Assembly: GCA_029844215.1 (NCBI GenBank) | Contig: CM056738.1 | Location: forward strand, 70,486,093-70,550,092 | Length of the DNA: 64,000 bases | Reading direction: 5' to 3' | Source of the DNA: Przewalskia tangutica | Taxonomy: Eukaryota > Streptophyta > Magnoliopsida > Solanales > Solanaceae | Shown: piece by piece, positions 44,713 through 55,627 of the stretch | Layout: each line of letters starts with the position of its first letter | Position numbering within the stretch: position 1 is the first letter of the stretch | The notes under the pieces: model-generated | The model's database searches: none | What the model was told of the DNA's origin: nothing | What the model saw: only the letters and a program-made list of their open reading frames with translations | Position numbers and translations under genes: made by a program

Positions 44713-44899
44713 AGTTAATCCTCGAAAAGGGTCTACATGTCGTATCTAGTAGAGTCTTGATTATCGGTGTGTTGTGCACCACATCTATAATCAGGAGGCT
44801 GCAGGATATTTAGGATTGGTTTCCATTCTTTCACTCTAAGATCGTGCAATAGAGCTGTGTTATAGGTTGAATTTCCTCGGCGTATTTTCTGTATCGATT

Positions 44900-46330
44900 A
44901 TGCCTCACGCAAGGCAGCGCGGCCCGAAGAAGGGCAAAAGCGGAGGAACTACTAGTAGGACACAGGGTTACGAGCCGAGCGATCCTTACGAGATAATGTT
45001 TAGGGCGACGAGTTCTGCGACGTCGTCAACCCCGAAAGAGTGCAGGCGGCGGCCTCACGAGACTACGGTACACGAGCCTCGATTACGGCTGAAGCGAGAG
45101 GATATGGGCTCTGAGAGATGGCCGATTATTGGCGAGATAGTGGCTAGAGCGTGAGGCGAGGCAAGATACGCTGATTCCATGTGCAGTGGTTCCTCCCGGA
45201 TCCGATAGCGTGAGACTTGAGGACTTTTGGCTGCGGCCACGAGTTCTATGGGTGAGGCACGAGGATGATCTCGGGAATTTATCAAGCGATTCTGGATTAT
45301 GAGGTGATCAAGGCCTCGGATCTTGAGTCGGTTGTATTGAGTTCGCATCGGTGCGTGATACCGCATGATTGGTAGTTTGATTCATGGGAGCTGTCGGGAG
45401 TATGCGCTTCCAGTGTATGGGACGAGTTCTCGCGGCATTTCTTGGTCATTTCTTGCCTCGCGAGATGAGGAGGGCGCGGGCCAATTTACGACATTGAGGC
45501 AGTGGGCGGGCGGTCCGGAGTACAACGTCGAGTTTGACTTCGTTGGCTCGATATGTACCCACTTTAGTGCGAGATATGGAGGGCGAGTGCACCGCTACGT
45601 CACGAGGGCTCGATGACTATTTGGCGAAGTTATGCAGGAAGTAGCTCTTGTAGGGCATGGACATTGCCGCGTGCGAGCTATGCACTAGGGTGTAGAAACG
45701 CGGTAAGCGATTGATAGGTATCGCGAGAAGAGGCGGGACAGCGGCGTCCTCTAGTAGTTCGAGTAAACAGCCTCCGTGACCGGGTTTGCATCACGGCCGG
45801 TTGAGCGCTCCTCCACCATCTTCGGTCGTCACGAGGTATTGAGGCGAGATAGGGTCGAGGCTTGGGTTTCGGAGGACGAGTTCGTCGAGATGAGGCCACA
45901 TGCCTCGGTGTGGTCGATGTGGTGATTGCCATTATGAAGTGTCGTGTTCCTCCGAGAACTTGTTACTCTTGTGGCGTGAGGCCATTTGAAGAAGATTGTC
46001 CGTCGAGCGGCGGGAATGCCATGGTTCAAGCGAGTTCGATTCTTTGGTCTTCGTCTTGATGGTTGGCGCCCCGAAAGGCGGGGTGTTCCGGGCAGCGAGC
46101 CTCGGCAGGGTCGTGGCGGGGTTCGATTCAGCGGTCCTCGAGCGCATTTATGCTATGTCGGTAGTCGGGACCGGGGCGTCACGATGTCGTCACGGGTACA
46201 TTGTTGGTTTCTTCTTTGTGATGTTTATGCTTTGATAGACCAGGTTCTACCTTGTCCTATATATCTCCTCATATTCTTTGGTAGAATAGGGATAGAACCG
46301 AGTCCATAAAACCTTTTGAGGTAGCTACCC
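44900..46330 (+). pseudogene. Chromovirus gag-protease of Chromo-2 (broken)
   Basis: The start is ATG 44900 (MPHARQRGPKKGKSGGTTSR), homologous in position to Chromo-1 gag. Later parts are scattered over frames: a gag-core remnant around 45365-45616 (VEFDFVGSICTHFSARYGG), the zinc knuckle near 45955-46005 with only CYSCG and a distant DC left, and the protease near 46200-46310 (LLCDVYALIDQVLP), in which the residues after the catalytic Asp are disturbed. Frame changes occur every 100-300 bp. Confidence 0.75.
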
Positions 46331-46399
46331 GATGGGTGATTCGGTGGTGGCCGGCGAGTGTATAAGGCTTGCCCGGTGACTATATCTGATCGTCGGACT

Positions 46400-49300
46400 C
46401 TGGCGACTTGATAGAGTTGGATATGACGGACTTTGATGTGATTATGGGTATGGATTGGCTAGCGTCTTGCTATGCCAATGTGGGTATGAGAGAGGTTAGT
46501 TCGGTTCGGTTTCTCGGTGGCCGGTTATCGAGTGGAAGGAATCTTTGCATCGCCAGGGGTAGGTTTATTTCTTACCTCGAGGCTAGGAAGATGGTACGGA
46601 AGGGTATATTTACCATTTGGTTCGGGTATTAAATCGAGGTGAGATCTAGGACCTTGATCGATCCGGTTGTTAGAGAGTTTCGGGCGTATTCCCAGACGAG
46701 CTTAGGGTATCCTCACGAGAGGAGATTGAGTTTGCATCGATTTGGCGCGGACACTCGGCCGATATCTATTCCGCCATACGAGGATGACACTGCGAGTTGA
46801 AGGAATTGAAGGACCGGTGAAAGATTTCTTTGGAGAAAGGCTTTATCGGGCCAAGTGTTTCTCCGCAGGAGCGCGATGTTATTTGTAAAGAAGAAGGATG
46901 GGGCCAGCTGCGTATGTGTATTGATTCTGACGGTGAACAAGGTAACTATCAAGAACCGATATCCCTCGCGGGATTGATGATTTGTTTGACGATTGCGAGT
47001 GCGAGATGTTTTCCAAGATAGACTGCGATGCAGTTTACCATCAGTCACGAGTTAGAGGCGGATATCCCAAAGCGCATTCGGGACCGGTATGGGCCTTATG
47101 AGTTCGGGGTGATGTCTTCGGATTGACAGCGCTCAGTGATATTCATGGATTTGATGAATAGGGTGTTGAGACCATTCTTGGATATGTTCGTTATAGTGTT
47201 CATTGATGATATCTTGGTGTATTCGCGCGCAGGCGAGAGCATCTGAATCATTTGAGGCGGTATTAGAGTCCTCGAGGGCTGATTGTATGCCAAGTTCTCG
47301 AAATGCGAGTTTTGGTAGCGATGGCTTTCTTAGGGCATGTTATCGGGGCGATGGTATTGGTTGTCTGACTAAGATTGAAGCGATCAAGACTTGGCGGACC
47401 AGCTACGCAAGCGGAGGTGCGCAACTTTGGGCCTTGCGAGTTATTATCGAGGTTTGTGGAGAAGTTTGCCTCCGTATCGTCGTTGACTAGGTGACTCGAA
47501 AGCGATTATATTTGATGGGCGGATGCTTGTGAGAGAGTTTTGATTACTAAAGGAGAAATTGGCGGCCGCCCGATCCTTACTCTTCGGAGGGCTTAGATGG
47601 ATATGTGGTTTTATTGCGATCGTCGGGTGTCGGGCTTGAGTGCGTCTTGATGCGGCGGCATAATTATAGCTTATGCGTCTCGGCGGCTTAGGAAGCATGA
47701 AAAGAACTATCACACATGATTTGGAGTTAGCGGCGATGATTCATGCCTTAAAGATGCGGAGACATTATTTGTATGAGGTTCGTGTGAATATTTACACGGA
47801 CCACAAGAGCCTCAGGTATATCTTCGGCCAGAGGAGTGAACTTGCAGCGAAGGCGGTGGTTGAGCTGCAAGGATTATGATGTTGATATTCTATACCACCG
47901 GGAAGGCGATGTAGTTGCAGATGCCGCTTAGTCGCGGATCGATGGGTAGTCTATCAGATGTCTGCAGGGAAAAGGATATGGTCAGAGATTAAATCGGTAG
48001 CGAGCCTTGGGGTTCGTTTGTTTGGTCGATAGTGATGGAGTTCGGGTTCGAGAGGTTGCTGAGTCTTCCATCGTCGAGAAGGTGAAGAGGCGACAGTATG
48101 AGGATCCGATTATAGTGCGGTATCGAGATGCCGCTCTTCAGAGAGAGAAGAGTCTATTTGAGGTAGCGCTGATGGGGTGCTAAGGTTTGAGGGCGATTGT
48201 GTGTTCCGATGTAGCGAGGACTTCGTCGTGATTTTGGGAGGCGCGGTGCTCGTTATTCTATTCACCCGGGTCGACTAAGATGTACCATGACCTCGGTGTG
48301 TGTATTGGTGGGATGGCACGAAGAGGGCGTGGCGAGTTTTGTTGCCTGATGTCCTAATTGTCAGCAGGTCAAGATTGAGCACCAAAAGCCCGGTGGACTG
48401 TTGCAGGCTATTGATATTCCGACTTGGAAGTGGGAGGTGATAAATATGGATTTTATTACATGGTTACCTTCCACTCAGAGGAGGCATGATTCCATTTGGG
48501 TGATTGTCGGCCGGTGTGAAATCAGCCCATTTTCTTCGGTCGAGCAGCGTTCTCGGTGAGACTATGCGATTATATATTAGAGATTGTGAGGCGCACGGTC
48601 GGTGTCGATTATATCAGATAGAGGCCCGGTTCTCGGCTAACACGGAGTCTTTTGAAGGGATTAGGGACACGGTGAGTCTCGATCGCATTTCACCTCGGTG
48701 TGGGACGGGCGAGCGCACTATCCAGACACTTGAGGATATGCCGCGGGCTTGTGTTATTTATTTCAGGGGTAGCTGGAGGATCATTTACCTCTTGTGGAAG
48801 TATTCTTATAACAACAGCTACCATTCTAGTATCCAGATGGCGCCTTTTGAGGCCTTATATGGGAGGAAGTGTAGGTCACCGATAGGTTGGTTTGAGGTGG
48901 GAGAAGTTCGATTAGTCGGGCGGACTTGGTACAGCGAGGTAGTGGATAAGGTGAAGCTTATCCAGAGGCGGTTATTGGCGGCCCAGTCGGCGAAGTCGTA
49001 TGCGGTCGTGGCGTCGACACTGGAGTTCGAGTACATGATTGGTTTTCTGAAGGTGTCACCCGTGAAGGCGTGATGAGATTTGGGAAGAAGGAAAACTTAG
49101 CCCAGTACATTGGGCCTTACGGATGTCGGAGGGTAGGCAAGGTTGCTATGAGTTGGATCTGTCGTCCGATCTAGAAGCGATACATCCGATATTTCATGTG
49201 TCAATGTTGCGGAAATGTATTGGAGACCCATCTAGAGTACATCCGATTCATGAGGTTCAGGTAACAGAGGAGTTATCGTATGAGAAGAGTCTCATAGCGA

Positions 49301-49440
49301 TACTCGATCGTCAGGTTAGACGACTTCGGACAAAGGATGTGACTTAGTCAGTCTTATGGCGAGCGAGCAGGAAGAGATGACGTGGGAAGCGGAGGAGGAC
49401 ATGATGAAGAAATATCCTCACTTATTCCCTACACCTCCAG
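46400..49440 (+). pseudogene. Chromovirus pol of Chromo-2 with chromodomain (broken)
   Basis: Blocks in order: FDVIMGMDWLASCYANV and YLEARKMVRKG (46408-46610). RT follows with a D-containing FSKIDCD-type block near 47010 and the intact FVIVFIDDILVYSR at about 47185-47225. RNase H is HDLELAAMIHALKMRRHYLY and YTDHKSLRYIFGQ (47710-47835). Integrase starts near 48240 with WKWEVINMDFIT at about 48426, a damaged core, then APFEALYGRKCRSPIGWFEVG (48838-48900). The C-terminus reads HPIFHVSMLRKC and AILDRQVRRLRTKDVT (49123-49347), and a chromodomain end with TWEAEEDMMKKYPHLFP near 49382-49432. The chromodomain would target integration to heterochromatin. Many single-base shifts. Confidence 0.82.
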
Positions 49441-49600
49441 GTAACCCACTTTCCTGCTTGTTAGTTTTGATTTAGCAATTGTGCTTAAGTATTGTTGTGG
49501 CCGTGGAGAGCATCTTTATTTGCAAAAGAGTAGTTAAGAGCGTCTACGTCGATTTGTGATTCGAGTAAGCCTAGAAGGAACATTCGGGACGAATGTTTCT

Positions 49601-49613
49601 AAGGGAGGGGGAG
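49601..49613 (+). other. Polypurine tract of Chromo-2
   Basis: AAGGGAGGGGGAG ends two bases before the TGTTATACC start of the 3' LTR. Confidence 0.8.
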
Positions 49614-49615
49614 AA

Positions 49616-49959
49616 TGTTATACCAGTGGTTAGTCTGGACATGATCGGGGCCTCAGCGCCGGCCGCTAGAAGCGAACATGCGCCAAGCGGGTGATTGTAG
49701 GGCATGGCGCGGAAGATCTGGTCGAAGTTTATTGTGCGGCTGGAAGCGGCTGGCGCGGAAAGTCCTAAGAAGGAGGCAGGAGTTTCAGTAGTGGCGCCGA
49801 TCGCAGTGGCCGAGGCGGGATCTGCTAGAGTTAGTGGAAATTTCTGCACTGTTTTGTTTTAAAAGAGGTCATGGGTGGGTGACAAGTGTCCCCCCCCCAT
49901 CTGAAATGTTGCATGCCTTATATTGACCAAGTCTTGAAGACTTGGTCATCTTTCATCTT

Positions 49960-49991
<32 letters not shown>

Positions 49992-51631
49992 AAGCTAAAA
50001 AGCTCTCCCTTCTCTCTAGAAAATCAAGAGAAACTCCAAGCTTAAGGAAAATCTGAAAAGGGTGTTAAGAAGGAAAGTTATTTGCAAGCTTGTGGAGGTT
50101 ATTGTGGTGGTATTCTTGAAAAGGAGGCTAGCAAAATTGTTGGAATAGTTTTGGCTAAAGCTCCAAAGGTAACATTTCTTCTCTTGTAGCTAGTTATTGG
50201 TGTTGCATGTGAAGAATAAGGAATTTGTAGTAGTAAATAATGCTCTTAGAATCATTGCATGTAAGAAAAATGGTTTGGATATGAAAGATTGGTTAAAGAG
50301 ATATTATGAGCATGTTGTAGCCTACAAACTACTTTAGAATTGTTAAGTGTATTATTTTACCTATTGGGGCAGAATTTTACACACCTAAGTTTGGTTGTGT
50401 AATCCCCTTTGAAATGTGGGATTGTTGGGCCTTAAATGTGGCGTTTGGATATTGAATTCGGCCTTGAAAAAAGTGGCAAAATATGTAGAAACAAAGGAAA
50501 TGCTGCCCAAATTTCCTTAGGAATTAGTAACTTGAACTTGGAATATTTCTATATTGAAATTAGGGGTTAATAAATGTATTATGGTCATTATAGGTTGACA
50601 TATTACGTGCGGTATTTCGGACTTAGCAAGTGGATTAACCGAAGAGGTATGTGGAACTTTCCTATCTCTTGAGCATGAGTAGTTGTACCTATGTAATGCG
50701 GTGAGCGTCTGAGATTTGATATCTTTCACTTGTTTTAAAGTATATGATACTTGTTTCATTTCAAAAGTATAAGTCCCTTGGATTTAGGGAAAATGTATTT
50801 GACAAAGGGATAACGCTAATATAATGACTTTATGGGAAATTGGTTATATTAGTTTTTTTGAAAGGTTCACAAAGAAAGGTTTACTCTAATTAAAATAAGT
50901 ACGAGTAAAGGATTTGAAACTAAGAAAGGTGAATTGATTTTTAGGCATTGGTTGCCTAAGGTTTTAAAGGAAATGTGACTTGTCTTGAAAAGAAATCGTA
51001 ACTTGATACTATGGTGATTAGTATCTTGAAATTTTTGTATAAAAAGAGTTATTTCTTAAAAAGTTAGAAGTACATGGTACTTGGGTTGAATTCCCGGATT
51101 TTCTATTAAAAGACATGTTAGTGCCTTAGGATACTAAAATGAGAGGATATATTAATAATGTTAATAAGTAGTTAGGGGATTTCTTAACTTGCTTATGTTA
51201 TGATAAGCCGGTAGTGCTTTTGTTATGATAGGCCGGTAGTGCTTATGTTGTGATATGGTAGGCCGGTAGTGCTTATGTATGATATGATAGGCCGGTAGTG
51301 CTTATGTTATGTATGATAGCCGGATGAGCTATGTTATATATTTATATTATTACGGGGTAAACCCCGGGTTATTATTTATGCCATGGATTTGCTACCCATG
51401 ATCCGAGTGCGGCGCTTGCACTCATGCGGATCCGGACCACATGATCCATGCGGGTGAAATAGTCTCATGCGAGTACGGCGATGGTACTCATGCGGGTCCA
51501 CAGGATCCATGCGGGTGAAATAGTCCCATGCGGGTGAAATAGTCCCATGACGAGGCGGATGACTTCATGCGGGTCCACAGGACCCATGCGGGTGAAATAG
51601 TCCCAGGAGTAGGATTGCTTAATGATACTAC
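49616..51631 (+). repeat. 3' LTR of Chromo-2, first part
   Basis: Matches 42076-44105 or so; differences cluster in the GC-rich patch and at CAG/CTG sites. It has a longer CT run (49963-49991) than the 5' LTR. Its last five bases ACTAC (51627-51631) are the target site of Athila-2. Confidence 0.9.
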
Positions 51632-52520
51632 TGATGCACGAAATATGCACACACTTTTAAACGCAAGTGCACGTTATCGTATCAAGTAGTATAGTCTTAG
51701 ATAAGACCGAATATCGTCCTCTGGGATTAGGGTTCAAGTACCAATTGTCTATTTTCTAGTATCTATTTGGTGAATTAATGAGTGATTGGTTGTTTATGAC
51801 TAAGAATTATAAAAGCTAATTAAATATAAAGATTTAATTCAGATGTGATGAGAATAGGGCTTCTATGTATCCTTACTATCCACTTATGTTACTTACTAAT
51901 GCATTACTTATGGTGTTCTTCTTTTGGAGAAAGCAGGTTTACGAAATCGTTTTATACTCCCGTTAGGGTTATATAAACACTCAACCCCAGTATTGTTCCT
52001 TACCTAACTTTCGCTGATAAGGGTAACTCATAGGAGGATTAAGCACAAAAACCTAGTTGACCGTCACGCACAATGAGGAATTTTTGGGTTGTTAAGCCTC
52101 TCATAATCTCTTCAAATCGAATTGATGTATTTTCATCTCTAATTCATGACTGTCTACCCATGTTACAGCATATTCACAATCCCCCATTTTTGAATCTGAT
52201 TAGAAATCATATAGTGATAACTAGTTGTCAATTAGCTACCAAGAATTCAACTCAATTATTGGATAGATCTCTCAATAAGAATAATAACCATAAGCATGCA
52301 TTACTTTATAACATAAGGTTCAAGAATTCAACATAGAAAGCCTATAAGAGAATTAGTTCCTAGCCATGAATATGACAAGAACTAATTCAAAGTTCATCAT
52401 GCAAAACGAATTAAAGAAAAGAAAAGAAAAGAAATTACTAATGTTTGGGTCTCGATCTCTAGGCAAGAAAACCTTGTGTTTGGCAAGAAAGGGAACCCTT
52501 GAAAAGCGCCTAGGGTTCTC

Positions 52521-52530
52521 CTTTTATAGG
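52521..52530 (-). promoter_or_regulatory. LTR TATA box (Athila-2)
   Basis: On the minus strand CCTATAAAAG, downstream of the GC-rich patch and at the same place as TATAAAAG in Athila-1. The other LTR keeps it near 56511-56520. Confidence 0.55.
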
Positions 52531-52589
52531 TTTAAACGTCTCCTCTTTTCCTTGCGGCTGGCCCAAAAATCCGTCAAAGACCTAATTTT

Positions 52590-52830
52590 TCCGCGTCGGC
52601 GCGGCCTGCAGATGGCGCGCGCGCCTAAAGTTCTGCAATACCGGGTGTTTTGGCGCGCGCCCGATATCTGGCATGCGAGGCGCGCGGCCTGCAACTCTGT
52701 GGCTTCTCGGATGTTTAGGCGCGCGGCCCATTCTGGTCTCACGAGGCGCCGCGTACTGAATCTTCTGCGACTCTGCGAATAATAGGCGCGCGACCTACTT
52801 CAGCTGAGGCGCGCATGCAGTCTGATTTCA
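52590..52830. repeat. GC-rich module patch in the Athila-2 LTR
   Basis: Five or six GCGCGC-centred words every 30-45 bp, including TTTTGGCGCGC (52648-52658), TTTAGGCGCGCGGCC, GAGGCGCCGCG and AATAGGCGCGCGACC. The partner LTR (56590-56830) has the same layout with many local differences, while surrounding LTR sequence is almost the same. Confidence 0.7.
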
Positions 52831-53030
52831 GCCTCGTTTGCCACTTTCTCCGTTTGACTCTAGTACCTCACTCTTTTCCCTCTTTTCGCTCCTTTTCCGC
52901 CATTTGGCCACTTTAGCCACTTTGACTCAAAAGAAAGAAAATATATCCTAATACGACACTTTGTATGTACAAAACGGGACAAAAGACTAACTAGACTGAC
53001 TCAAAAGGTGTATATAAAATACACCGATCA

Positions 53031-54314
53031 AATACCCCCAAACTTAACCTTTGCTCGCCCTCGAGCAAAGATAGAAAGAAATACAATAAAATGACAGACT
53101 CAATAAATAAGAAAATCAACAAAGAAAATAAACAGACTCCCTGTCATTGATCACTTTTGCTGCATGAATGTTAACTAGAAAAACATGAAGGTTAGCAGAA
53201 GAATATGCAGGAACATATAGCATGGAATTTCAACACATTGAGCTAGATATTTCGCAAACTCATACTTATCATGCTTAAATGGAAGTCAGTGTACTCAAGT
53301 ATGCATATAAATTCAAAAATTCCTATGGCATGCTTACTTGCTATTCTCCACTAATTCTGGATATACATAGAAGAGATCTTCAGGACTTTGGGGGTTGTAA
53401 TGTAGGCTTAGGTAGGGGTTGGTAAAGATAGGCATTTAGGCTCATTTTTCTGTACCAGAAGCTCTTTGGCTTTTCAATTTTTCCCTTTTCCTTTTGATTC
53501 TTTCCTTCACTTCAATTCTATCATTCCCCTCTTTTGTTTTGGGAGAGTGAAGTGTATTATACAAATAGGCACCCCCAAACTTAGGCTTTTGCCTCTTTCT
53601 TATTACTTTTCCATTAGGGTGCATCAAACTTGTTCACTCTTTTTGTTTCTTCTTTTTAACACAATGTACTCCACTATTTCATATTTTCACTTATGGCACA
53701 ATTTTGTGGGAATATGGGGTGTCAAAGAAGAAGTTTCAAATTTAGGCTCAATGGGGCTGACTAGGGATATTTTTAAAGTACGGGATAGAAAAGAATGGTA
53801 AGAATTGGCTATCAAAGAAATGCCTGAGTCATCTCCCTAACATGCATATCCTAACTATTTCGCCTCAAATAGCAAGCAGTCATAACACACAAGCATTTAT
53901 CATTTAGCATACATGCTTTCAGCGAGACTCCAAATAGGCAGTTACGTGAGTTTTTGGCATCTCTAACCTAAGTGTTTAGATAGCTGCTTCCATTCCTTTA
54001 CATTATTCCACCTTACTTCACTAGGTGTTTCTAGCAACTACAGCATACATGATCTTTGACAGGCAATTATGACTCAAAAAAGAAAAAAAAAATTGTGACT
54101 CAAAATAAACATGAAACAAATAAAAGGACTTAAATAAAACATCACATGACACACAAATAAAACTAAAACACAAAAACACAAAATTAAAACACAAAAACAC
54201 ACCCCCAAACTTAAATCACACATTGCCCCCAATGTGTGTAGACTCAAAGACAGTAAAAGAAAACGACACTTACAAACTTTGGCTAAAATGGTGGTGGTGG
54301 CGGTGGATAATGCA
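53031..54314 (-). other. 3' non-coding region of Athila-2
   Basis: Corresponds to 5285-6478 of Athila-1 in reverse. It has the polypurine tract next to the LTR (CCCCCAAACTTAACC at 53035-53049) and its two internal look-alikes near 53571 and 54203. The Pro-rich coding end of the third ORF is at about 54285-54314. No other gene. Confidence 0.7.
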
Positions 54315-55052
54315 TCGACCATTGGTTGAACAAGGCACTCAGCTCGTCGATTTGTTGTCTTGTTTCTTGCTGTCCTTGTACTCTGCTTGCAGCGTCTGCA
54401 TCATCTCCTTCGGTGTTGGTACAATTGCCCTATTGTGGGCTCTGAAGGTTCTGCTCTTGTGGTTGGCGGTGGCTAGGTCCTCGTATGTGAGCCCTATTTC
54501 AGGCTCATCTTCATCCATGGCGGCCTCTGCTGCGGTGGTGCTCTCGTCTGCTCTTTGGGCGGGTGCAGTTTTAGGCGTTTTAAATTTCTGATTCCGCCGG
54601 CGCCAGCGCTTTTAGCCGCGCGCCAAACATCTAACGCTCGTCGGGACTTTCAGCCGCGCTGCCTGGCGCAGCGCTACCGTTTTTTTTTCGAAAATCCTTG
54701 CTTTTCTTTCGCTTTATTCCTCAGACCACAACATACTCAAACACAAGACCCATGACCGTGAGATTGTTCTAGACAAAATAAAATAAACTAAAGATGTAAA
54801 TTAAAATAACATAATTGAAAACGTTGGGTTGCCTCCCAATGGCTATCTTTTACGTCTTTTAGCGGACGCAATTAACCTTCTCGAGTGCCCATTGGATACT
54901 TCGCGAATCGCTTGCAATCCATGATTTATTGCTATAGGTCTCAATTTCCTATAACTATTTGTTCAAACAGGGCCTTAAACATACAAGTATCCCCAAGCAC
55001 AAGATGAGTTTGTCTTTTAGGCTTCTTATTTTGTAGGAAACCGTGAAATTCT
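54315..55052 (-). other. Remnant of the third ORF and post-pol block of Athila-2
   Basis: On the minus strand the end of the third ORF can be followed a short way (acidic DEDEPEIG-like reading near 54500). A GC-rich piece follows at about 54590-54680, then the post-pol block ATTGGGAGGCAACCCA (54825-54840). No protein domain is intact. The plus-strand frame 54223-54591 is a shadow. Confidence 0.5.
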
Positions 55053-55529
55053 CTACATCTCTTGACTGGGGTTGCCTCGATGGTATGCAATTCCTAATTG
55101 GGAGTCATTCGTGATAGCTAGTGGTGTTTCTTCCGTGATAGGTGCATGAAAAGAATTTCCACGAGAATCGAAGGTGAATAATTGGGTTTCTGCAATCTTT
55201 TCCTTCTCTACACCGCCTATCTCACCAAATTCCTCAATAGTTGGGTGTGATTCGTGGCTCCTCAACTTGCTGTTATTTGTTGAATATGATCGCGATTCTG
55301 CTATTTGCGTTTCCAACCTCTTTATACCCAACCTCATTTCGTCCATGAACCGAGCTTGGGACCTCGTGAGACTGAGTAGAGTTTCTCGTAATTCCTCCCT
55401 CTCTTCCTCTATGGTTGGAGCTCGATCATATTGTGATGAAATCCATATCTTGAGGATCACGAGATGCATCAAAACCAACAAAGAATCACGGCACTTTGTT
55501 TTCACACAATAAATACATAAAATAAACAA
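55053..55529 (-). pseudogene. Athila-2 gag-tail remnant
   Basis: A 158-codon frame with LRETLLSLTRSQARFMDEMR and LGIKRLETQIAES, which lines up with LLTLTNSQTQFMAETRSSIR and LETQVGQLAKM in Athila-1 (start of the 1998-3194 frame). No gag core, zinc knuckle or protease. It could be translated as a small protein but has no known activity. Confidence 0.6.
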
Positions 55530-55603
55530 AATTAAAAAAAACTATACATAAAACCAAATTAGAAATTAAAAATAGATAAATTTGATATTGAACTAATGCC
55601 TAA

Positions 55604-55621
55604 TCCCCGGCAACGGCGCCA
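55604..55621 (-). other. Primer binding site of Athila-2 (tRNA-Asp)
   Basis: On the minus strand TGGCGCCGTTGCCGGGGA, a full 18-base match to the complement of the tRNA-Asp 3' end, 6 bases from the LTR. Confidence 0.9.
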
Positions 55622-55627
55622 AAAACT

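Larger units (their letters stand above)
51632..53030 (-). repeat. 3' LTR of Athila-2
   Basis: 1399 bp; on the minus strand TGATCGGTGTATTTTATATA to GTGCATCA, the same termini as Athila-1. It carries a GC-rich patch at 52590-52830 and a minus-strand TATA box. Confidence 0.9.
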
